The translations under genes and the position numbers were made by a program. A stretch of DNA of 64,000 nucleotides from Cladopsammia gracilis (taxonomy: Eukaryota > Cnidaria > Anthozoa > Scleractinia > Dendrophylliidae): contig JAJGOT010000348.1 of the NCBI GenBank assembly GCA_022457155.1, positions 496,001 through 560,000 of the forward strand, written 5' to 3'. Within the stretch, counting starts at the first letter, position 1; each line of letters begins with the position of its first letter. Of the stretch, positions 42,390 through 54,902 are shown in pieces. The notes under the pieces were generated by a model, which was not told the origin of the DNA, did no database searches, and saw only the letters and a list, made by a program, of their open reading frames with translations.

Positions 42390-44170
42390 TTAATAACATT
42401 TATTTAATTACAAAACTTCTACCGACAATAGTTACATTTACGTAGAGGGAAAATAAAAACAAAAGTACGAGAGATAAAGAAAAAGATACAATGTTACAGC
42501 ATTTACAACTACTTGAGCCCAAAAATGTTTACAAATTAGACTACTATTTACAAAGTTGCAAAATAAACGGTACACCAAAAACATAAGGAGTCTGTCCTAC
42601 CAACTAAAAAGAGCTCTGCATTTGCATTTGCATTTGTTTCTGCATCTCTTTTAACTTTTAGAACTTTTTGGAATTATTTAATAACAGCAAGTTTATTTGT
42701 CCAAGGGACAAAGTTTAAGAGGGCCCCATTTGTTTTTGAAGGAAGACATATTGTTGTTATTAGAGGCAATCTCTTTTTCAATTTCTATAGAGTTCATAAC
42801 GGTTTGTATATAAACCTGTAGCGCAGGGATGCAGTTATTTAACTTACATGTATAAATATATCTTTTGGCGATAAGGAAAAGGTGATGTAATAGTAAATCA
42901 GAGATATTGTCAATTAGTCCAAGACAGATAAGAGGAGAGAAGACAATAGATTTGTTTAAGGTGGTGTTTTGAATTATCCAATGATAAATATCTTTCCAAC
43001 ATTTTTGAGTGTAACTGCAATACCAGAACAGGTGGGCAAGGGTTTCAATAGATTCGCCGCAAAAAGAACAGGAGTCTGCTTGTTTTAGGCCAATTTTAAA
43101 GAGGAAGTCATTTGTTGCTATTCGTCTGTGGAGGAACATAAATTGGAACACTCGTAACTTTGATTCTGTTGTACACAGAAAGGGAAGGCGGTATGTATTC
43201 TCCCAATTCACGTTCGCATTTCCTATTATAGTTTCCTTAGACAGCCATTTTCCCTGGCTTTTAAGAGGGGTGGTGGCCTTTTTTTCGATGATTGATTTGT
43301 AAGCAGTTTTACAGGGTTTTTTTGAGGCTAATAATGTTTGCCCAAAGGTCTTGGTTTTGGGTCCTCTGTTGGGTTGTCGAGAACACTTTTGCCTGAACAA
43401 TTTAAGGGCTGATACTACCTTATAGAATTCTAGAAAGTTAGTCTTGATTTTATATTTAGAGGTAAATGCAGTATAGCTTAATATCGAATTTCCGCGAATT
43501 TCTGTATCCTTTCTTACTGCGTTACCCAAGATTTCAGCACCTAAGATAAATAAATATGGAGACAGTGGGCACCCCTGTCTTACTCCACGATGTAAAGAAA
43601 AGAAGTCGGATGCCCATCCATTGTTAAGGACGCAACTACTTATGTTCGTATAAAAAAGTTTAACCCAGCTTACTAAGGATGTTCCAAAGTTAAAGTGTCT
43701 TAGTGTTTTCTCTATAAAAGACCACTCTATACTATCGAAGGCTTTTTCAAAGTCTACAAATAACAAAAGGCCCGGGATTTGTTCCATATCTGTATGGTTA
43801 ATAATACTCTCAATAAGTCTGATATTTTCTCCTATGAATCTGTTTTTCAAAAAACCGGTTTGATCATTATTTATTATGTCCGGCAGAAATTTCTTTATGC
43901 GGTTTGCTATGGATTTAGCTGCGATCTTATAGTCGCAATTGAGAAGAGTTATAGGTCTCCAGTTCTTTAAAAGGTTAACTGGTTTGGTTTTTTTTTGCTA
44001 AGAGGGTAATTAGACCTCTTCTTTGAGAAATTGATAAACAGCGTTTTTCGTATGCACCGTTTAGTGCATTAAGTAAATAGCTTTCAATATCTTCCCGGAA
44101 AACCTTATAAAATTCGACTGGAAGACCATCTGTCCTTGCATCTTTACAGAAGTTATTTACATTTTCACGC
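42390..44170 (-). mobile_element. LINE (Tx1/L1-like) ORF2 3' half, pseudogene
   Basis: Minus-strand reverse-transcriptase blocks in order: SISQRRGLITLLAKK, NWRPITLLN, FVDFEKAFDSIEW, RQGCPLSPYLF, then a jump to a Cys-rich C-terminal region (SCSFCGESIETLAHLFWYC). The YxDD box is missing, lost by internal deletion after ILGNAVRKDTEIRG. A frameshift lies in the A run near 43990. The 3' end is AT-rich, near 42390-42640. Confidence 0.75.
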
Positions 44171-44289
44171 TAATGACTAAAATGGGGTCCTATTACTTGG
44201 TTATACAATAGACGTGTTTAGAAAATGTTATAGGCTAGGCCTTATCATTATTATTATTTTTTTTTTGCAAAAGGAGGGGAACCCGTGCC

Positions 44290-45720
44290 CCTCTGCTGAC
44301 AACTTCTCTGTACAGCATTGGGGGATCTGTTCTCATCAGTGCTCCACTTTTTCAAGACCAAAAGCCAGAATAGTCCTCAACTTCGACGACTAAGGAGAGC
44401 TTTTTTTCACAAGATTTGGTGCCGTTTTTTCACCACAAGCAAGGAAGCGCCTGGTAACCATCTGTCTTCGCTCTGGTGAGTGCGTGCTTTTCAATTTTGT
44501 GGTTTTGGTTTTGGTCTCGCAAGTTTTCTCGCCCTCGCGTTACATGGAGATGGCCGCGCGTCCCGCACACCAGCCGTTCGCCCACACTAGAACTGTCCGC
44601 TTGATAGCCGAGGAAAACCTGGATCTCGACTCGCTCAGTATAGTGCAGTCGTTACCGGACTTTAAGGAAGAAATCGTTGCTTCGTTCCCGTTGAATTCCC
44701 CGATGAAAACCTGCTACAACTCGTGGAACAATACGGCGACCTCAAAGCGCGAGCAGTCCGCCGGCTTTGCTTCAAAGCCATGGGCTACAAGCACATCGAG
44801 AACGGCATCCGTGTCGTAGAATTCACACGTTTACAAAAGGCAGTGCCACGCAAATTAGTCACTCAAGGGCTCGAGTTATTTTTTAAGTACACGGGCCAGC
44901 CAATACTATGCTACCGGTGCCAGTCTTCCGAGCACGTTGTTAAAGACTCCCCGAAGGCGAAACGCCGCGAGGCGAACCGCGAGGCGAACCGCGAGGCTCC
45001 AGCGCCCGGAGGGGGGACACCAGAGGCCCCCCGGCCCCCACTACAGCAACCAGCAACGACACTCCAACGACACTCATTTGCGCGATAGCGTCATTTGACT
45101 ACAACTACCAGAACTCATTTCGTTTTTCCTTTCTTATTTAAATTTTGTAATCCCAGTGAGGTTTAAATAACAAAGGCCCTAATTTGCACTACAAAACAAA
45201 AAAATGAACCTCCGTGCGACCCTTCTCCAGAAACTGCCGGCCACCCCCTACTATTGATGCCGTGAGCGTAAGCGTGAGAAATTTAATCTTTAAAGCGAGT
45301 TTGGCAACATCCTGTCTCGTGGTAAATTTAAATACAACAGATGATCACACGCATTTGGCGGAGATCAAAGATCTCCTAAAAATGCCATCATTCGCAGTAA
45401 AAAACAGTGGATAGAGCTGGGGGAAAAACCGACCAAGTATTTCTACCAGCTTGAAAATCAGCGACAAACACGCGACTCAATTTCAGAGTTACGTGCAAAC
45501 AATTCAACCGTGACTTCCAATAAAAATATTATTCGCGAATGTCGCGATTTTTATCGTAACCTCCATTCGGCTGAACAAGTTTATTTATCTAGCCAAGGCT
45601 GGCTTTTCGACCAACTGGATAAAACTCTGGCATCTGAAGACCAGGAGAAATGCGAAGGTGACCTCACACTCTTCGAATGTCAATTTTTTTGTAATAACGA
45701 AATATAATATCCAATTGGGA
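44290..45720 (+). mobile_element. LINE 5' half (ORF1 and start of ORF2), inverted
   Basis: Plus strand: a 5' leader, an ORF1-like protein in two frames (44550-45088) with a zinc-knuckle remnant (CYRCQSSEHV, last Cys lost) and a basic Pro-rich tail. Then comes an ORF2 fragment containing WIELGEKPTKYFYQLE and, at 45510-45707, the segment just before the RT domain. The endonuclease domain is missing. Head to head with the fragment at 42390-44170. Confidence 0.65.
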
Positions 45721-45939
45721 GATTCGACAGATTGTAAAGTATAAATAGGTGATGTCACGTTTAATTCTCGCGGACATTGCAGAGTGAATTTTTGTGTTTA
45801 GTTAAATATACGTATTGGATTCGCTTAGCAGAAAAATTATGTTCCTAAAAGATTGTTTTTTTTTTTTGTGTGTGTGTGTGTTGATAGTTTGTCGAGGTTT
45901 TTGAGGAAAACAGTAATTAGTAATTTCAAACTTGTTTCA

Positions 45940-46927
45940 CTGATGTATATGTATATGATGTATACCGGCTTAACAGGAACTTTTTAACGGTGAACTTTCA
46001 TAACTCATAACTCTCGTAACAGTGAACTCCGAGGCGTCCTGCACAACAGTCATTTGTATACCCTATTCAACTCCAGACACGTCCTCAAAAGAACCAGAGA
46101 CTGTTATCATAATACTGATACGTTTTTACAACACTGTTTACAACAACATACAATAATTCATTCACTAGTTTTCTCGTTGTTTATGTTCATATTGGCGCCA
46201 GAACAGCAACCATAACTATGGGAACTACACAAACCTACGGTCAGGAAGTAAAATTGCAGTTTAATACCGATGCCTTGGATTTTATTTTCACTTGACCAGA
46301 AATCCGCAAGCATTTCCTTCCAGCAAATTTTAGCTGTCTCTGCGACCCGCAAAAATATCCTCCCGCAAAACAAATTGAGTCGGACAATCCGCAAAATATC
46401 TTTGTGCACGGTAGCTAAATCAACAAAACTATGACGTCTTTCCCATACTATTGCATAATCAAACCGTAATAGCAATGATTCAAAATAGAACAAACGCAAC
46501 TTTGCTCTGCCATATCGCTCATATTAAAACACAAACTTTCCCGTCCCATTTAACTTTCTTTAAACGTCTCCATTCGTAAAAATACACCGTGAAATTCTCA
46601 AACTGTGTTTGCCAAAAAAACCGCATTTGACCTATTTTTACTCTTCCAAAGCAGCTTTAATGTCTTTACGACAAATGATTGAAACTGATAGGTAACGTGA
46701 GATATCGAAACTTAAGAAGAACTTAATACCTTTGCGGTAACGTAATGTGAGATATGACAAGTTCATGACAAGTCCATGACAAGTTTTGACATCCCGATAC
46801 CCAAGGGAAATTAACAATAGGTCCGGGGGTGCTCCCCAAAAATTTTAGGAGCAGTATGTGACGCCCTTCTTGAAATCCTAACCGGTTTAACCAACCATAT
46901 CCTCAATGCCCTAATATAGCTTCTAGT
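45940..46927 (+). repeat. Dispersed repeat, 0.9-1 kb, copy 2
   Basis: Second copy of the repeat at 36622-37512, with small indels. Confidence 0.7.
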
Positions 46928-47726
46928 TAAAAATGACGCTAAATTTATAAAGTTGTCCCACAACTTGACAAAAATTACCGTGTTTTTTTTTCACTTTAAA
47001 TCTTCCCCTTGCTGTTTAAAGAGAATCACGAGTGTAAGACACTTTCCAATAATTTAAGCACAAAACAACAACAAAAAGGAAACAGACAAATCCTAGTGAC
47101 AGAGCCCCTTTAAGCACGCTAATACAAATGTCCAAGAAGAAGTCACTTTTTAACAAGTGCTTGGCTATAATGTGTTGCCAGAGCACTGGCAGTAGAGGAA
47201 AGTCGTTTGTGATACAGCGACTATAGTCTTGTGTTATGTGTTAGGCTTAGCAGTTTACCAAAATTATTTGTATATTCTAGCATCCTAGGCAGGCAGCTCT
47301 GAGTAAAGGGCTAGACGAGGGACTGGTAAAGAGGACAAATATTTGACTGACTAGGGAGGGGCGCAGGATGAGAGAAAAAAGTCAGCTTCTCGCTCACTCG
47401 GCTCCCCACTTATTATTTTGTCCTTTTGCGCCAGACCTCAGAGTTACCCACAGAGGAGGCTATGCATATTCCTACAAATCCTTCTCTTTTGCACGAATTA
47501 ATAAACCTCCACTACATAGATTGTGAAAATGCTCCTTTCTGGCGTATCCAGTCTGCGCTCGCCAATTTTCCTTTAACCCATTTACCCCAAAAAGGAGCCT
47601 GTTTACAGGCTATCACCAAGACATTTTTCCTTGGCAGTTAACTCTTGTAAGCAGCCTGCCTAACCCTGTACAATGCATAACACATTTTAGTAAAGCCAGT
47701 AACCGTTTAGCGATGGTTGTACTCAC
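46928..47726. other. Intron, nothing recognised
   Basis: AT-rich intron between host exons 5 and 6, right of the dispersed repeat. Confidence 0.45.
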
Positions 47727-47825
47727 ATCAGCTGTCTCCAAACTCGTTTGCTCTTGTGTATCAGTGTTTTGCTCAGACGGATCAAGGTTAAGGATTTCAT
47801 CAGGAATGCATACCTCAACAGACAC
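47727..47825 (-). CDS. GTF3C1: GTF3C1-like exon 5
   Basis: Exon of 33 codons in phase 0 to 0, starting VSVEVCIPDEILNLD and then turning Gln/Thr-rich. The acceptor is AATTCAG and the donor GAT|GTGAGT. The start of the long acidic linker lies here. Confidence 0.65.
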
Positions 47826-49820
47826 CTGAATTAAAATTAAAGCAACAGCTTATTTAAACAAAGACTTAAAATTGTCACAGTTCAGCTATCATAGCAAATG
47901 CATCGTCATTTTGTTAAGTTAAAGGGAATGTTCCTTATCACGAGGAGCAAAATTACAATATTATATTGTACTTTAAGTAATGCTCCACATAAGAACTACG
48001 GTAAACTTCAATGTTCTACGGCATTGGCTCTTTCTCATATAAAATATTTTTGAGTTGAAGAATAGAGGAGGGGCTGATGGTTCACAATTGAAGGGCTGAG
48101 AATAACACTATGTTAAGTGACTTTTTGGATGTTTTTTTCATTTTGCTTAAAAATTGTTGATTTCTCGTGTACAGGTTTGTTTTCGTGTTGTAAACATCGC
48201 CGAATTGTCGAATTAGCACAAAGTTTAAGGAATTTGACAAATTTTACCGGAAAAAATAAGAGTTCTGGCCCTCTAGTGCTGACTGTACATTTCGACCGTA
48301 GTTCCTTCCAAAACTGCATGAAATGAAGTTACAAGTTCTTTATTTGACGCCATCATAATGCAGTTTGGCCGTGAGACTGAATACGCGACCGCAATACTCT
48401 AGCCCACGCGAACGACCGGAATGACCATAACGTCATTTAAAGGGGGGGGGGGGGGTTTATCGAATGTGTTCGCCACTTGAGATAACATGGCTGAATAACG
48501 AATAACTCAGTGGTTAAGCGCATGTTTAAGCCATGTTTAAGGCCCGCCTGGTGATGGAAGGACATTATGAAGTCCGGAAATCCTTAAGTCACTAGCACCT
48601 CTCAAAGAAAGGAGTTGTGTCCCTGTCATACTATGAGTCTAAAGCGCTATTGAGCGCTCGAAATAAAATTGGGCCTTGGTAGACAAGACGAGCCGACGGG
48701 AAAGTCTGGAATCATATCGGATCAGAAAAGGGGCAGCGTTGTGAGTTGTGGGCCATTTGCCATCCCGTGCCATGATCGAAATGTCGGATATCCGAAGTGC
48801 TTCCAGACTTATAATATTTTGCTATAGTTTTCGGGCGTAAACTCCATTTCGGATTTGCCATAGAATTTCCCGACATGCTTTGCGACAGTGGCAGATAGGT
48901 CCGCTATGCGTGGTCAGGCACTTGAAATACAGCTTTGGGCAGCTCGAAGTGAGTTCTTGCTGGCCGGTCGAAAATGGGCAAGGCAGGCAAAGGCTATGAG
49001 CCGGCAGCAGAGAACCGGGAGTGCTTCCTAGGAGGTCCGTAAGGGAGATGGTGCGAAACCAAGTGGCTGACTATTGGCGATAAAATAAAGCGATTTTGAG
49101 GGAATGAACTTTGGTTCGGGATTTTTTTTCTTGAGCGGGACTTAGTGGCACAGGCTGAAACTTGGTCATTTGAAGTGAAAAATCAGCATAAAATCGAGAA
49201 ATTTGGGTAAACTTAGGGATTCATTTTCTTCACATTATTTAAAATCAACAGTCACCATGCTGAGCCATTTCCTAAGTCTTAAGTCTGCAGATTGTTTTTC
49301 ATTTTCGAGAGCTTGTGCCTTGAAAATCAACCCTAAATGCGAAAGATCAGTACATTGCTTCAACTGTGTTCTCTTATTTGGCGGTTGAGTATTCTATACA
49401 ATGTTGTAGGTGAAGTTCGTTTACACCCCATCAGGCGACCGACCAAGTGAAATCTGCCCCAACTGCTACAACACTTTTGTGTATTTTTAATTCAAAATGG
49501 ATGAAGTTGATATCTTTGTAATCAATGGAGAACATGGAAGCAATTTAGATAGCACTTGCTACTGGTTTCCGCTATCAATAACTTTAACTCTGTGTTGGTC
49601 TGAGAAAGTTAAAAAGTGCCATTAAATGAAAAACTATTTTTTTTGCCAATGCTAGAGGATATGCGCTGCAACTTGTTGGAGCTCAAGCTCAAGATCGATC
49701 AAAGACAGATGTGTAATGTCTGTAATATCAGTAACAACCGAAGCTGAAGATAAGATAATTGAAGAAAAATGTCACTCTTGCCTACAAGCATTCAGCTATG
49801 TGGTATTGTATTCTTAAATT
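47826..49820. other. Intron, nothing firmly recognised
   Basis: Contains a poly-G run near 48441-48455 and a stretch near 48500-48670 with an A-box-like AACTCAGTGGTTAAGCGC that may be a SINE head. No gene. Confidence 0.4.
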
Positions 49821-50228
49821 CAGGGTTCGTACTCTTGTCAGATTTTGAAATTCCAAGTCTTTCCATGACCTATTAAAATTTTTCATGACCAAGAGTTCAA
49901 CAGTTGTTTTCAAAATTTTATCAAAACGATCATTTTTTTAATTTTTCATCTTGCCTTATTATTCCCGCAACGTATGCTGCCTTAGTGATTTTTTACCATG
50001 ATCATAATTTTCCATGACTTTCCATGACCCACACTTGAATTCCATGACTTTCCATGACCTGGAAATTAAATTCCAATTCCAATTCCAAATCCAAATCCAA
50101 TTCCAATTCCAATTCCAATTCCAATCCCAATCACAATTCCAACTCCATGCCTTTCCAATTCCAATTCCAACTCCATGACTTTCCAATTCCATGACTTTCC
50201 AGGTTTTTCCATGATCGTACGAACCCTG
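49821..50228. repeat. MITE with internal TTCCAA tandem repeat
   Basis: The ends are CAGGGTTCGTAC and GTACGAACCCTG with TAAATT on both outer sides (49815-49820, 50229-50234). The interior has many CATGACTTTCCATGACC blocks and, at about 50065-50190, a TTCCAA(T/A) hexamer array. Confidence 0.75.
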
Positions 50229-50477
50229 TAAATTGTCTGCTCTGCAGGCCAATTTGAAGTGATTTTGGTGAATTATCATTTACAAGGTTCACAATAACTT
50301 GTGAGCATGAGAAATGCTCTCCTCACATAATGTATCTGGCATTATTAATGAAATTCTACTTAGTCATTTAAATCATTTGGAGTGAATGCCATTCCAAAAA
50401 TTTGTTGGCGATCATTTCAGGGTCACTATGCAAAAAATTGGGGATCATTTTGATGGCTGTGTACTAAATTTCCTGAC

Positions 50478-50724
50478 CTTGTTTGTTGCCAGCAGAGAAA
50501 GAATACAAGCCACATCTCCACCACAAGTGTTCTTAGCTTTGACTTCCATGGTGCCCTGGGTGAGAATGTCTAGTGTTCCTTGACTTGAGCAGCTGCTAGC
50601 AGAGGCATTGGTTATAGGATCGTTTAATGTATGTTCTTCTACATTCGTGAGCTGAGTCCAGAACTTTGCACAATCTCTGTAGAATGTAACCAACTTGAAT
50701 CCTTGCTGGAAGAGACGATGATAT
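50478..50724 (-). CDS. GTF3C1: GTF3C1-like exon 4
   Basis: Exon of 247 nt. One base completes the split codon, then 82 codons follow beginning YHRLFQQGFKLVTFYRDC and ending at LLATNK. The acceptor is CCCTTCAG and the donor AAG|GTCAGG. It contains an amphipathic N-terminal part, a Ser-rich stretch, then a hydrophobic helix. Confidence 0.65.
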
Positions 50725-52269
50725 CTGAAGGGCAAGAATAACAATAAAATTGAAAACTTTCAAACCATTTTAATTATTATTTTCCGTTGTCTTAGATTTA
50801 TTACTATAGTCTGAGACAAAAGGAAACAAAAAGAAAATTGGTTTGAATTTTCAAACCAAAAGTGAAAGAAAAATGAAACCTAACACCAATATCGGCATTC
50901 ATATTGCACATGTTGAAGTGCATGACAGGTTGCAGTAAATTTTAATTAGTAATGACAAAAACTTGTCAATAGTCAATAATTTTCGGTCATAAGACCTTTC
51001 CTTTTCATTCTTTTAAGAAAGGATATATCTCCAGCATTTCTATTTAATTACTTAGTAAAGATTATTTTGCCATTTGTCAACAAATTTCAGCCCCCTTATA
51101 TCTTTAAAGGGTCCCTCTCAATCAATGTGCATTGTAGCCGTATGTTATTGTTATCATCCAGGAGACACAACATCTTTAGTCGGGCTGGCTACAAGCCAAG
51201 CCCGACTAATAAAATGTGTAGAAAAAAAGTTGGGATTTTCAAGTGGTTTGTAGCCTGAGGCTAAGCGATAGTGAAGTTATATTAGTTGATATAAAAGTAG
51301 TATTATCAATCAATCAGTAGTATTATCAATCAATCATGTGTAGTGTCATGTGACTTTTGATGTAAATAAAGTGCGAAAGTTCGTTGAGGCATGTACTACA
51401 AGTGTACGAAGTATTAATCTTATACGTCTGGTTTCACATTTTGGAATATATATTGTGCTGTAGGGTTTACAGAAGTCTTGAAAAATCCATTTAAATTCCA
51501 CAGATTGGTTTTAATTTTCAATGAGTTTGAAGTCCAGGACATTCTTTCGCGTATTTACAGATCAAATAAAAAATGACGACAAAGTGACGTCAAATCATTT
51601 GACAATATCGTGAAACTGAAAATCAATTTAAAAAATAAGAAAAAGGAGAACCATGAAATTAAATACATCAAGTACTGCAAAAGGAAGTTATATTATTGCC
51701 GTATTTGGCAAGAGTTGTAGTGAATAATAATAAATATGAATAATGATAGGAGAGCCGTACGACTACGGACCGCCGAGGGAACAATTCGCCGAAACAACAA
51801 GGATCAAAATGCACCAGTCACAGCTGTTGAAAACCAACCAATTACAGCAGAGCATCGTTTTTCATAAGGTGACGCGTAACCAGTCGACCCCATTGCCTGA
51901 AGAAGACTAGCAGTATGCAGTCGAAACGTCGCGATCCACATCGGAAGTGACTACATCGTGAGACAAACGAAAAATACTTCTTTACTAGTGATTTTGTTTT
52001 GTTTGTTTTCGAGGAACAGATAAATGGAGTAATAAAGTTGAACTTAAAATAAATGTCGGACATGTCATCACTTTTTATTATGACTTTATGGCAAAGGAAA
52101 TGACGCTTGATTACTAGTGATTTGTTAGGAAAGAACGTCAGTTTAGGATTGTCGCTTTTCAGTATTATAATTTAGCTCTCCAGTTTTGAACCCTAAGGAA
52201 AATTCTGGAATCCCGTCACAAAGTAAGCTATCATTATTGATTTGCGTGAAGTACATTGTATTGTACATT
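50725..52269. other. Intron with minor repeats
   Basis: A short palindrome around GTCGGGCTGGCT...AGCCCGAC (51180-51208), a duplicated AGTATTATCAATCAATCA unit near 51300, and a GAAGAAGACTAGCAGTATGC-type dispersed repeat near 51898. AAGGGTCCCTCTCAATCAAT at 51108 returns inverted near 54590. No gene. Confidence 0.45.
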
Positions 52270-52410
52270 ATTTTGTAGTTTTATAGCGGAGCCCGCGCGC
52301 CGAAGGCTCGGCGGAGCACCATACTCATAGAACCTATGCCCGTCATTTTTCATGGTCATGGCTAGCGGAATGTTTTGCGGGCGTGCGTGTGCCCGGGCTC
52401 CGCCGTCGGT
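52270..52410. repeat. GC-rich dispersed repeat
   Basis: GCGGAGCCCGCGCGCCGAAG at the left and GCCCGGGCTCCGCCG at the right form a loose inverted pair. Confidence 0.5.
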
Positions 52411-52673
52411 AACTGTATATATTAGCTTTTTAATTGATCTTGAACAAACGTGACTCGCAGTATTGTTGACTGCGTGGTTTAACTCAGTTATTTATCTGTT
52501 CATGTTTTTAAAGGCCAGGTTTTGCACCGTGTTATTTTTCTTTCGCCGTTTAGTTCGAATACTGCATTTATTTGTAATAATGTATCATATTGTATTAATT
52601 TCAAATCGAATACTGTATTAAAATTGTTATACGATTCACGAGACTCAGTCTAACTGTAAGTCTATGAACCGGA

Positions 52674-53008
52674 AGTGCACAATTTAAAATATGCGTGCAT
52701 AAATTTGCATGCAAAATCGTGACACCCAAAAAAAATTAAATTAAAAATAAGAAAAATGGAGCCCATTTTATAACTCATGCCGCTACGCGCATGAGTAATA
52801 ATAACAAGAGGCTGCAGGCAGCCATACTCATGCGCATGCGTAAGAAAGTTTTATGATATATTTTAAACATCAAAAGAACATGTCAGACATGGAGAAGAGT
52901 TACTCCTTTCATTCAGTCATCGTTCCTGCAAACCACGTTGTTTACTATTGAATGTTTTGTATATGAAGGCAGTACCACAATGAAGCCAGTGATTCTTCTA
53001 AGTCTTAT
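52674..53008 (+). repeat. Direct duplication, copy 1
   Basis: Near-identical in most blocks to 53277-53543 (for example ATATGCGTGCATAAATTTGC and GGAGAAGAGTTACTCCTTTC). Confidence 0.75.
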
Positions 53009-53276
53009 ATATACCAAACGTGAGCATTAGTGATTAAGTGGTAGAGTCTTGATTCCATAACTCAAAAGGAGGTCGCGGTGCCCAGCGGTTTTAGTGAAAA
53101 CAAGGTTGGGAAGGGGGTGCTCAGTCTCGCGGGCTCAATAACCTCCTTTTGAGCTATAGAAACTAGACATTTCCGATGTAAATAGGGTTGTAAGAGACGC
53201 TGTCGTGACACTTAAGTAACGCTGTTTTACCGGAAGTGAGTAGCCGAAAGTCACTAAACAGGAAGTGTATGCAATG

Positions 53277-53543
53277 AAGTGTACAATTTCAAATATGCGT
53301 GCATAAATTTGCATGCAAAATCGTGACGCAAAAAATAAAAATAATAATAAACAAGAGGCTGCAAGCAGCCTATACTCATGCGCATGCGTAGGAAAGTTTT
53401 ATGATATATTTTAAACATGATAAGAAAATGTCCAACATGGAGAAGAGTTACTCCTTTCATTCAGTCATCATTCCTGCAAACCACGTTGTTTACTATCGAA
53501 TGTTTTGTAAATGAAGGCTGTACCACAATGAAGCCAGTGATTA
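53277..53543 (+). repeat. Direct duplication, copy 2
   Basis: The second copy, about 600 bp downstream in the same orientation, lacks a segment present in copy 1. Confidence 0.75.
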
Positions 53544-53587
53544 TAGATCAAACATTAACATTAGTAATTGAACATAACTGATGGGCT

Positions 53588-53923
53588 CCCAGCAAGAACG
53601 TCCTAAGTACTTGGAAAATTCTCACTGAAATCTTAGATTTTTGGCCTCAAAAGGGACTCATTTGACAAAATTATGACTGGATCATGTAATTATAACTGAA
53701 AGGATTTCAATTAGGTCAACAAATCTATCTTCGAACAGAATAAAATTTTATCTTGAAAAGATACATAGGGTGTCCTAAGGCCCAAAAGATGTGGATTTTC
53801 TTTCCCATTTTGGATCTGTTTTAAGTACCTTAATTTGACAAAACTGTGCTTTTAAAGGAGGCCTAAAACACACAATTTTAGTAAAAGTTCCCAAAAACAT
53901 ACTTAGGACGTTCTTGCCGGACG
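53588..53923. repeat. MITE, CCAGCAAGAACGTCCTAAGTA ends shortened
   Basis: GCAAGAACGTCCTAAGTA at the left and its inverse TACTTAGGACGTTCTTGC at the right. The interior pairs only loosely. Confidence 0.65.
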
Positions 53924-54825
53924 TTTTTGCATGGACGTTCTTCAATTATCATCAGATATCATTTCAAATCCTGTCATTTCAGGGAGAAAAGATAGAGAAT
54001 CTGAACCTTTCCTGTATAAAAACCAACATGCCAATAACAACGAAAACAACACACCAACCGCCAGGCAAAAAAGGATGAAAAGAGGTCAAATTCTACAAGA
54101 GAAAACACCACAGGAAACAAAAGACAGACTAGACCTCTAGTTTGTCGCATGCGGCATTTAAAAGGTTTACTCAGTCAACACTAAAATGTATGATACCCGT
54201 TCAAAACATATAGAAAGAGCAAATGGCATTAAAAACACGATTTAAAAGTTGTGCAGGGCTATGTTTAAATCACGCAATTTATACCTTACAAATCGTCACA
54301 ACAAGCATGCTTTAATACACACTTACGGAATGTGACGTTCAACACAATAATAACCATAAATGGCAAAGTTATAGCTTATGTCATAAAATGTTCAGTATTT
54401 GTCACAAAAAAATCCCATTGAGTACGTTAGCTTTTCGTAAAATAAACACTAAATACTAAATCCTTTCAAAACACTCGAAAGGTAGACAGAGTGGATCGAT
54501 AAATGAGCTTTTTCCTTCAACCTCGACAGATCTGAATTTCTGTGTCACAGAAAATGGCCGCCAATAGGTATCTCGGCGCACAATGCACATTGGTTGAGAG
54601 GGACCCTTTAACTAATACCACAATTCAACTCTACAAACTACTTGGCGTTGTTTGGGAGAATGGTTTAGCGTAACTCCTATTTTCAGACTCTTAACTCCCT
54701 GACTATTGCTCCCAATTTGTCAACTTGACAACAATGGCAGCGTAGGCAAAATAGTGCTATTACTTAACAAACAACTACAAACTATCTGTATGGATCTGCT
54801 TGTTTTATAACAACAGCTTACTTAC

Positions 54826-54902
54826 ACAGAGCTGAGCCGATAAGTCAAGGAAGCAAAGGGCAAGGAACGTGTCAACTGACTCGTACGATTCTCAAATTTT
54901 TT
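54826..54902 (-). CDS. GTF3C1: GTF3C1-like exon 3
   Basis: Exon of 77 nt starting in phase 0 with KKFENRTSQLTRSLP and leaving two bases. The acceptor is TTTATACAG and the donor GTAAGT. The split Val codon is completed by the first base of the exon at 50724, which supports the join. Confidence 0.6.

Noticed and set aside
50386..50583. Plus-strand ORF over host exon 4
   Set aside because: Shadow of the minus-strand exon.
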